Shown here piece by piece: positions 58,101 through 64,000 of a stretch of DNA of 64,000 nucleotides. The DNA is from Clostridium culturomicium (lineage in GTDB: Bacteria > Bacillota > Clostridia > Clostridiales > Clostridiaceae). Every line of letters starts with the position of its first letter. The first letter of the stretch is position 1. Position numbers and translations under genes: made by a program. The notes under the pieces were generated by a model. That model was not told the DNA's origin, searched no databases, and worked only from the letters and a program-made list of their open reading frames with translations. The stretch is taken from assembly GCF_000821305.1 (NCBI RefSeq), contig NZ_CCXK01000017.1, positions 1,643,505 through 1,707,504 of the forward strand, in the 5' to 3' direction.

Positions 58101-59529
58101 TTCTTCTTGGATTAATAAGTTCATTAAACCTGTCAACGACCTTTCCATTCACTATTTTAACAGCTCCGATTTCTATGATGCTGTCTTCAGTGCTTGAAAA
58201 TCCAGTAGTTTCGATATCAAACACTACACAAGGCTCATCAAAACCTTTCCCTTTACAGCCCGTTGCTATAGCCACACCATCATTTACGAGATATCCCTCG
58301 ACCCCATAAATAATCTTTATTCCATACTTCTTTCCTGCATCCTGCGCCTCTGGAAAGGCTTGAGCAACACCATGGTCTGTAATAGCAATAGCCTTATGCC
58401 CCCATTTTGCAGCTGTAGCAATAAGTTTAGCTGGAGGAACAAGACCATCCATTGCACTCATTGTAGTATGTGCATGAAGCTCAATTCTCTTTTCCTCACT
58501 GCTGTCTATTCTTTCTGTTGCCTTGAGCTTCACGATAGACTTAGCATTTATAACTAAATCCTTTGAGAATCTATCAATTTCAACTTCTCCATAAACCTTA
58601 CAGCAACTTCCAACTTTAAGCTCCTCAAGAAGTTTTTCAGCTTCTTCATTTGTTTTAGTATAAAGCTTTATTGTAATTGAACTTGTATAGTCTGTTATAT
58701 ACAAGGATGGATAAATTCTCCCACTTTTAGCTTCGAATATGTTAACTTTAAATATATCTCCTGCCACTGCTACCCTGCCTGAACCCATATTAAGTTCAGC
58801 CATTTCAGTTGTTTCTTCATTTATGTTTCTATTTCCATAAACCACATTAGCATCAAGAGGTTCTTTACTTCTCCCCTTATATCCACCTTTTTCTTGCCAA
58901 GAACCACCTTTTTTCTCAGACTTATTCTCCTTTGGCTTATCCTTCGGTTTATCTTCATTTTTACCTGTAACTTTAGGGGTGTTTGCTATAATCTCTTTTA
59001 CAATTCTCTTTTCTTCAATCTCCTTTTCCAGGATATAATCTTCCTCAACTGCAGATTCATCATAATATATCTCCACACCTATTCTTAGATTAAACATATT
59101 ATATATTTCTGAAGAAATCAATCGATCCACACCTTTAGAACAAAGCATTTTTGTAATAAAAGCATTCGATAATCCAACTTTTATTTTGTCTTCTTCTATA
59201 GTTTTTATGGATTTTAAAAGACTAGTTTTAGAAGATGGAAAAGATGAGGCAAGAGAGTTTACCACATCTATCCAATACTCTCCCACCACATCTTTTATAT
59301 CAACATGTTCTACATCTTTATACCATAGAAGATCAACATTTCCTAAATCATTAAGCTTTGCCTTAACAACACAGCCAATGTTTTCACGCATAGCTTCATC
59401 TAAATTAACCTTATGCTTTAAAACAACCTTAACTCTATCACTTTGCTTTAGGTATTGAACCTTATATATGTTTATATCTTCATAAATAGGAAACCTGCTA
59501 TCATATCCTAGGAGTTCTGCCAGTGTCAT
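55189..59529 (-). CDS. polC: DNA polymerase III alpha subunit, PolC type
   Basis: The replicative polymerase of low-GC Gram-positives. 1446 residues: N-terminal domains, OB fold (about 245-330), PHP domain ([20 protein letters not shown]) split by the 3'-5' exonuclease ([42 protein letters not shown]), then the C-family polymerase ([40 protein letters not shown]) and the zinc-containing [13 protein letters not shown] / CVVCGTPY module. AGGAGG precedes the ATG. Downstream of ispG. Confidence 0.98.
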   Translation of the reverse strand: MTLAELLGYDSRFPIYEDINIYKVQYLKQSDRVKVVLKHKVNLDEAMRENIGCVVKAKLNDLGNVDLLWYKDVEHVDIKDVVGEYWIDVVNSLASSFPSSKTSLLKSIKTIEEDKIKVGLSNAFITKMLCSKGVDRLISSEIYNMFNLRIGVEIYYDESAVEEDYILEKEIEEKRIVKEIIANTPKVTGKNEDKPKDKPKENKSEKKGGSWQEKGGYKGRSKEPLDANVVYGNRNINEETTEMAELNMGSGRVAVAGDIFKVNIFEAKSGRIYPSLYITDYTSSITIKLYTKTNEEAEKLLEELKVGSCCKVYGEVEIDRFSKDLVINAKSIVKLKATERIDSSEEKRIELHAHTTMSAMDGLVPPAKLIATAAKWGHKAIAITDHGVAQAFPEAQDAGKKYGIKIIYGVEGYLVNDGVAIATGCKGKGFDEPCVVFDIETTGFSSTEDSIIEIGAVKIVNGKVVDRFNELINPRRNIPYKITELTGITNDMVKDCNTINDVLPRFMDFAKDAVLAAHNADFDTGFIKVNCRRLGIEFNNGVIDTLPLARFLLPELKRHKLNNLCDRLNISLENHHRAVDDAKATGDILMKFFDMLKEKGIENMEEANREFLKNFDVKKAATYHVIILAKNQAGLKNLYKLISQSNLEYYQRRPRLPKSLIEEYRDGLIIGSACEAGEVFRAVMGGKTIDDMRGIVEFYDYLEIQPIGNNEFLKRKGMVKDDEGLRDLNKKIIELGEYYNKKVVATGDVHFLEPKDEVFRRILMAGKGFDDADDQPPLYFKTTTEMLREFSYLGEAKAKEVVITNPQYIESLVEPVKPIPDETYAPKIEGAEDDIRNMTMNKVRSIYGDNLPEVIQKRLDKELNSIINNGYAVLYLIAQKLVAKSYSDGYLVGSRGSVGSSFVATMSDITEVNGLPPHYVCPKCKNSEFIMDGSVNSGVDLPPKDCVVCGTPYNREGHDIPFETFLGFEGDKEPDIDLNFSGDNQADIHRYTEVLFGKGHTFKAGTIGTIADKTAYGYVKKYLDERNINTTNAEIERLTIGCTGVKRTSGQHPGGIMVVPADNEIFNFCPIQHPADDPNSDIITTHFDYHSISGRLLKLDILGHDDPTMLRMLQDLTGVSPQSVPLSDEKVLSLFTGTEALGLTPEELGCEVGCYGIPEFGTKFVRQMLLDTQPKTFSDLVRISGLSHGTDVWLNNAQYFIKEGYTTLKDCISTRDDIMVYLIYKGLEPKTAFTIMEKVRKGKGVSEEFEAIMREHNVPDWYIESCKRIKYMFPKGHAVAYVMMAIRIAYFKVYYPKAYYATYFTVRADDFDGDLVVKGEEAIKHTMDELNALGNNIGTKEKGLLTTLELCYEMYKRGIKFLPVDIYKSDPVKFTIEGESIRIPISGLAGVGENAAKAIGEARKDGEFISKEDLRIRSKATKTVVEALANHGAVGDIPETNQLSLF

Positions 59530-59543
59530 ATGGTACCTCCTAA

Positions 59544-60593
59544 CTATAGTTTCTCTATCTCCTTGATAAGTTCATCAAGTAATTCATCTTCTTTAACAGT
59601 TTTTACAACCTGACCTTTTCTAAAAATAATACCTTGGCCTTTGCCACCAGCTATGCCAACGTCAGCTTCTCTAGCTTCACCTGGTCCATTAACAACACAG
59701 CCCATAATAGCCACTTTTATATTTTTATCCAAATGCCCTAATCGTTTTTCTGCCTCTTCAGCAATCTTAATAAGATTTATCTGAGTTCTTCCACAGGTTG
59801 GGCAGGACACAAACTGAATTCCATCTTTAAGAAGTCCTAGAGATTTTAATATTTCTCTTCCAACTTTCACTTCCTCTGTTACATCTCCAGTTAAAGATAC
59901 TCTAATGGTATCTCCAATACCTTGAGCCAAAAGAGCTCCAATGCCAACACTTGATTTAATAGAGCCTCTCCATATTGTACCTGCTTCAGTTACACCGAGG
60001 TGTAGTGGGTAATCCACCTCTTTAGAAACTAGGTTGTATGCCTCTATCATTTGAATTACATCAGAAGATTTTATAGATATTATTATATCATGAAAATCCA
60101 CAGCTTCTAGTATTCTTACATGATTTAATGCACTTTCTGCTAAAGCTTCACTGCATACTCTGCCATACTTTTCTAATATTTCCTTTTCTAAAGAACCTGA
60201 ATTAACTCCTATTCTAATAGGAATATTCTTCTCCTTAGCTGCCTTTGCAACTATTTCTACCTTTTCCATACTTCCTATATTACCAGGATTGATTCTTATT
60301 TTAGATATTCCATTTTCTATAACCTTAAGAGCTAATCTATAATCAAAATGTATATCTGCCACCACAGGTATATTTACCCTTGAAACTATTTCTTTTATTG
60401 CTTCTGCGGCTTCCATATCAGGCACTGCACATCTTACTATATTACAGCCAGCTGCTTCAAGCTTCAAAATCTGCTCTACTGTAGCTTCAACGTCTCTTGT
60501 ATCTGTATTAGTCATAGATTGAACCGCTATATCAGCATCTCCACCAACATAGATATCTCCAACCTTTACTTTTCTTGTTTTTCTTCTTTCCAT
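59544..60593 (-). CDS. ispG: 4-hydroxy-3-methylbut-2-en-1-yl diphosphate synthase IspG
   Basis: [4Fe-4S] enzyme of the MEP isoprenoid pathway. 349 residues; TIM-barrel start ([20 protein letters not shown]) and cluster ligands in [14 protein letters not shown] and [25 protein letters not shown] lies in the last codons of rseP. With dxr and uppS it forms an isoprenoid group. Confidence 0.97.
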   Translation of the reverse strand: MERRKTRKVKVGDIYVGGDADIAVQSMTNTDTRDVEATVEQILKLEAAGCNIVRCAVPDMEAAEAIKEIVSRVNIPVVADIHFDYRLALKVIENGISKIRINPGNIGSMEKVEIVAKAAKEKNIPIRIGVNSGSLEKEILEKYGRVCSEALAESALNHVRILEAVDFHDIIISIKSSDVIQMIEAYNLVSKEVDYPLHLGVTEAGTIWRGSIKSSVGIGALLAQGIGDTIRVSLTGDVTEEVKVGREILKSLGLLKDGIQFVSCPTCGRTQINLIKIAEEAEKRLGHLDKNIKVAIMGCVVNGPGEAREADVGIAGGKGQGIIFRKGQVVKTVKEDELLDELIKEIEKL

Positions 60594-60601
60594 ACTTCCT
60601 C

Positions 60602-61639
60602 CTAAAACTTAATAGGATTAACAATATCTTTTATTAACACAAAGGCCATCAAGCCCATTAATATTAAAAATCCATAATAGTTTACCGTTGCAACCTTTTC
60701 CTTATCTACTTCCTTACCAGTTATAATCTGGAATAAAAGAAGGAAAATCCATCCTCCATCCAAGGCAGGGAAAGGTATAATATTAAACACTGCTAATTGA
60801 ACACTTAAAAATGACATAAAGAATAGGAGTGTTAGTACACCTTGCTGAGCCGCTCTTCCTGAAATCTTTATAATACTTATAGGACCTCCAACATCATCTG
60901 CCTTCACTTTCCCCTTAAATAACTGTCCAAAAAATCCAAAGGTCTGCCTTATTGTACTACCCGTTTGATTTACTCCATAGCTTATTGATTGAACAAAATT
61001 AGGCTTAACATACTTACTGCTCACACCTATCAAATATCTATCTTCCTGAGCATTATATTGCGGAGTTAATTGGAAAACCAATTCACTTCCATCCCTTTTA
61101 ACTTTCATATTAATCTGATTGTCTTCGCCAACTATAACTTCATTTAAGAAATCCTCCCAAGTAGTTACCATTTTCCCATTAACTTCTTGAATTACATCTC
61201 CTGTTTGAAGTCCTGCCACCATAGCAGGTGAATCAGCCACCACTGTATCTATTACATTAGTTGCATGACCACGTATTCCACCAACCAATGCAAAGAATAT
61301 AACAGCCATTATCAAATTCATTATCGGTCCAGCTGCTACAATTGTAAGCTTTTGAAATGAAGTTTTATTTGAAAATGCTCTCGGGTCTACAACCTGAACA
61401 TCATCCTCTTCTCCATACATCTTAACATATCCACCTATTGGCAGTGCTTTGATAAGATACTCTGTTTCTTTTCCTTTTACAGAAAAAAGCTTAGGTCCCA
61501 TTCCTAAAGAAAACTCCAGAACCTTTACTCCATTAACCTTAGCCATTATAAAATGTCCAAGCTCATGTCCAATAATTAGTACACTAAATGCAAGCAATGC
61601 CATTATTGCGTAGGGTATAAACGTAATTATACTTTGCAA
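60602..61639 (-). CDS. rseP: Site-2 membrane metalloprotease RseP
   Basis: Intramembrane protease (RasP in Bacillus) that cuts anti-sigma factors and signal peptides. 345 residues: HELGH in LIIGHELGHFIMAKVNG (about 20), a PDZ domain (VVADSPAMVAGLQTGDVIQE, about 180) and the third ligand motif NIIPFPALDGGW. The TTG at 61639 is chosen because AGGGGAG lies 6-8 bases before it; another TTG at 61666 has no signal. Between dxr and ispG. Confidence 0.93.
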   Translation of the reverse strand: MQSIITFIPYAIMALLAFSVLIIGHELGHFIMAKVNGVKVLEFSLGMGPKLFSVKGKETEYLIKALPIGGYVKMYGEEDDVQVVDPRAFSNKTSFQKLTIVAAGPIMNLIMAVIFFALVGGIRGHATNVIDTVVADSPAMVAGLQTGDVIQEVNGKMVTTWEDFLNEVIVGEDNQINMKVKRDGSELVFQLTPQYNAQEDRYLIGVSSKYVKPNFVQSISYGVNQTGSTIRQTFGFFGQLFKGKVKADDVGGPISIIKISGRAAQQGVLTLLFFMSFLSVQLAVFNIIPFPALDGGWIFLLLFQIITGKEVDKEKVATVNYYGFLILMGLMAFVLIKDIVNPIKF

Positions 61640-61667
61640 TACTATTCTCCCCTTCCTTAAAACCAAT

Positions 61668-62825
61668 CTACTTTACATATTTCTTTAAAACATATTCTCT
61701 TACTCTTCTATCTATGTCTAAAACTTGATCTAAAGTAGGTTTTTCTACAAATTCGAATTCCTTCATTGAACTCTCTATAATTTCTTCAATTTGAAGATAA
61801 GAGATTTTTTCATCCAAGAATAATTCAACTGCAATCTCATTTGCTCCATTATATATTGCTGGCATGTTTCCACCCATCTTTCCAGCTTCATAAGCAAGTT
61901 TTAAGCATCTGAATGTATCCATATCTGGTTCTTCAAATGTAAGGGTTGACGCCTCCTTAAAACTCAAGGAGTGAGCTACAGCTCTATTTCTCTCAGGATA
62001 ACATAAAGCATATTGTATCGGTAGCCTCATATCTGTAGATCCAAGTTGTGCAATAATCGAGTTATCTACATACTCAACCATTGAGTGTACAATACTCTGT
62101 GGATGAACGATAACTTCTATATTTTCGTAATCTACACCAAATAAAAAATGAGCTTCAATAACCTCTAATCCCTTATTTACTAAAGTAGAAGAATCTATAG
62201 AAATCTTTCTCCCCATATTCCACTTTGGATGCTTTAATGCCTGACTAGGTGTTATAGTTTTTAACTCATCTCTTTTCCTACCTCTAAAAGGCCCACCTGA
62301 AGCTGTAAGAATAATTTTATTTACATCTTTACTTTCATTCCCTTGTAAACATTGAAATATGGCACCATGCTCTGAGTCAACTGGTAATATTTCAACTCCA
62401 TTTTCTTTTGCTTCCGACATAACTATATCGCCTGCGACAACTAAAGTCTCTTTATTAGCTAACGCAATATTCTTCTTCGCCCTTATAGCTTTAATTGTAG
62501 GCTTTAATCCAGCTATTCCAACCACCGAAGTAAGTACTGTATCTACCTCTTCTAAGGTTGCAATTTTTTCTAAAGCTTCTTCACCACTATAAAGTTCGCA
62601 GTTCATATTGGCCTTTTCACAATACTCTTTAACTTTTCCAAAGCAATCCGAATCCGTTACACCAATATATTTTGGCTTAAATTCCTCTATTATATCCACT
62701 AGCTTTTCAAAGTTTCTGTGAGCCGTTACCCCTACTAGCCTTACCTCATTTTCTGCATCCCTAATTACGTCTAAGGCTTGAGTTCCTATGGAACCAGTAA
62801 CCCCAAGTATACTAATATTTTTCAC
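61668..62825 (-). CDS. dxr: 1-deoxy-D-xylulose 5-phosphate reductoisomerase
   Basis: Second enzyme of the MEP pathway. 385 residues: NADPH fold ISILGVTGSIGTQALDVI, ILPVDSEHGAIFQCLQG, LTASGGPFRGRKRDEL, MGRKISIDSSTLVNKGLEVI. GTG 62825 with GGAG 8 bases upstream is preferred over an in-frame TTG at 62852 without a signal. Promoter just upstream, so it can be transcribed apart from cdsA. Confidence 0.96.
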   Translation of the reverse strand: MKNISILGVTGSIGTQALDVIRDAENEVRLVGVTAHRNFEKLVDIIEEFKPKYIGVTDSDCFGKVKEYCEKANMNCELYSGEEALEKIATLEEVDTVLTSVVGIAGLKPTIKAIRAKKNIALANKETLVVAGDIVMSEAKENGVEILPVDSEHGAIFQCLQGNESKDVNKIILTASGGPFRGRKRDELKTITPSQALKHPKWNMGRKISIDSSTLVNKGLEVIEAHFLFGVDYENIEVIVHPQSIVHSMVEYVDNSIIAQLGSTDMRLPIQYALCYPERNRAVAHSLSFKEASTLTFEEPDMDTFRCLKLAYEAGKMGGNMPAIYNGANEIAVELFLDEKISYLQIEEIIESSMKEFEFVEKPTLDQVLDIDRRVREYVLKKYVK

Positions 62826-62876
62826 TTGTATCTCTCCTTCACTCTTAGCCAACTTGTATAGTTAAATATATACATA

Positions 62877-62905
62877 ATTATACCCCATAACCCTTCAGAT
62901 TACAA
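62877..62905 (-). promoter_or_regulatory. SigA-type promoter of dxr-rseP-ispG-polC
   Basis: TTGTAA (62900-62905), 17-base spacer, TATAAT (62877-62882) on the minus strand, 52 bases before the GTG, downstream of the cdsA terminator. Confidence 0.75.
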
Positions 62906-62922
62906 AAATATAATATTAAAAA

Positions 62923-62955
62923 GGTGTTAATATTGAGCTTCTCAATATTAACACC
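62923..62955 (-). terminator. Intrinsic terminator of uppS-cdsA
   Basis: GGTGTTAATATTGAG / CTCAATATTAACACC, a 15-bp perfect stem with a three-base loop, followed by TTTTTAATATT on the minus strand. Confidence 0.92.
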
Positions 62956-62969
62956 CTAATTCTTTTATT

Positions 62970-63764
62970 TTATCCAATAAATACACTTAAATAGTAGAAT
63001 ACTACAACGGCTACAAATAAAATACTATCAAACCTGTCTAATATACCACCATGACCCGGAATTAAATTTGAATAATCCTTAACACCTGCATTTCTCTTGA
63101 TTGAAGATGCCACCAAGTCTCCAAATTGCCCAAAAATACCACCTAGGATTCCTATTATAACATAATGGTATAAAGCAATATTAACTCCATATTTAGAAAT
63201 TATAAATCCATACACAGTACACCCAATTACACTTCCTAAAAGTCCACCAAGTGAACCCTCTACAGTTTTCTTCGGACTTACCTTTGGTATAAGTTTATGT
63301 TTTCCAAAAGCTCTTCCGAAATAGTAAGCTAAAGTATCACAGCACCATGATGATATAAATATTAACCATAATAAATACTTTCCATTATTCATCATGCTTA
63401 TTAACAAAATAAAGCTAAAAAATACAGCTACATAAAAACATGGAAGTATCGTAAGTGCTATATCGATAAAGTTTATTTCCGTATTAAGCACCGGAACAAT
63501 CATAAGAAGGAAAACTACTAATAAAAATACTCCTACTGCAATTTTCACATCTAATCCAATACTTATGTATATGTTATAACCTATACACAAAATATATCCA
63601 ACGATTTCAATAGGCTTATAACCTTTAACCTTTGTTACCTTATAAAATTCATACATTCCACCTAAAGATAAAAATAGAACAGATAATTTTAAAAAGTATC
63701 CTCCCAATAATATAAATACTAATAGAGGCACTAAAACTAAAGCCCCAATATATCTTTGATTCAT
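62970..63764 (-). CDS. cdsA: Phosphatidate cytidylyltransferase
   Basis: Makes CDP-diacylglycerol, the substrate of PgsA. 264 residues with about seven membrane helices. Family signature in the C-terminal half: GDLVASSIKRNAGVKDYSNL followed by IPGHGGILDRFDSIL, plus SPKKTVEGSLGGLLGS. GAGGTGATT precedes the ATG. Downstream of uppS. Confidence 0.96.
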   Translation of the reverse strand: MNQRYIGALVLVPLLVFILLGGYFLKLSVLFLSLGGMYEFYKVTKVKGYKPIEIVGYILCIGYNIYISIGLDVKIAVGVFLLVVFLLMIVPVLNTEINFIDIALTILPCFYVAVFFSFILLISMMNNGKYLLWLIFISSWCCDTLAYYFGRAFGKHKLIPKVSPKKTVEGSLGGLLGSVIGCTVYGFIISKYGVNIALYHYVIIGILGGIFGQFGDLVASSIKRNAGVKDYSNLIPGHGGILDRFDSILFVAVVVFYYLSVFIG

Positions 63765-63780
63765 TTAATCACCTCTTAAA

Positions 63781-64000
63781 TTACACTCCACCAAATCTTC
63801 TATTTCTTTTTTGATAATCAGCAATAGCATTTCTTAAATCCTTTGCTTGAAAATCAGGCCAATTTATGTTTGAAAACCAGAATTCTGAATATGCACTCTG
63901 CCAAAGCAGATAATTACTAAGTCTAAGTTCTCCGCTTGGCCTTATAATCATATCTGGATCAGGCATATTTTTCGTATATAGATGATTAGAAATTTCTTTT
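63781..64000 (-). CDS. uppS: Isoprenyl transferase (undecaprenyl diphosphate synthase), C-terminal part
   Basis: Makes the C55 lipid carrier of cell-wall synthesis. Only the last 73 or so residues are in the window: [20 protein letters not shown], then [20 protein letters not shown] and the C-terminal [20 protein letters not shown]. The substrate-binding Arg lies in [12 protein letters not shown], with Pro where Thr is more usual. The frame is open to the right edge; the start is outside. Immediately upstream of cdsA, the conserved order. Confidence 0.95.
   Translation of the reverse strand, partial: KEISNHLYTKNMPDPDMIIRPSGELRLSNYLLWQSAYSEFWFSNINWPDFQAKDLRNAIADYQKRNRRFGGV

Overview
The window is a contiguous piece of a low-GC Gram-positive chromosome, most likely Clostridium sensu stricto or a close relative. 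The evidence is A+T-rich DNA, strong GGAGG-type ribosome binding sites, sporulation genes (spoIVFA/spoIVFB, spoVS, ymxH), a Min system with MinE, the DUF4321 gene beside maf/radC, and a gene order that largely mirrors the Bacillus/Clostridium core. About 60 genes are visible. All but one (a D-Ala-D-Ala carboxypeptidase at 2709-4025) lie on the minus strand. No tRNA, rRNA, CRISPR array, prophage or insertion sequence was found.

Read in the direction of transcription (right to left), the layout is as follows. (1) uppS (partial)-cdsA-dxr-rseP-ispG-polC: lipid and isoprenoid synthesis, site-2 protease and replicative polymerase. (2) rimP-nusA-rnpM(ylxR)-ylxQ-infB-rbfA-nrnA-truB-ribF: the classical nusA-infB operon. 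(3) rpsO-pnp. (4) ymxH-lysC-tepA, then ftsK-rimO-pgsA. (5) recA with a LexA operator, rny, spoVS with a SigH-like promoter, an aminotransferase, ptsH, a Xer-like recombinase, one unrecognised gene and a SPOR protein. (6) DUF4321-maf-radC-mreB-mreC-mreD followed by two tandem class B PBP genes, then minC-minD-minE-rodA-mgsA: the cell-shape and division block. (7) spoIVFA-spoIVFB, a TIGR03960-type radical SAM gene interrupted by a stop codon, its DUF2344 partner, rng, then rplU-prp-rpmA with an L21 leader. (8) obg-yhbY-nadD-yqeK-ridA, a pseudouridine synthase, the lone plus-strand carboxypeptidase, comEA, and selD-selA at the left edge.

Most of the region is conserved housekeeping DNA, and I see no convincing new multi-gene system. 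The points that deserve a second look are: selD, whose full reading frame runs through an in-frame UGA at the catalytic position, so SelD itself should be a selenoprotein; a clean nonsense codon (TAA) in an otherwise intact B12-binding radical SAM gene; a tandem duplication of the elongation PBP gene that also copied the flanking terminator and promoter-like DNA; an L27 precursor with Cys instead of Phe in its Prp cleavage motif; a long hairpin that buries the tepA ribosome binding site; and a degenerate dispersed intergenic repeat. Start codons were reassigned for many genes from the position of the Shine-Dalgarno sequence.
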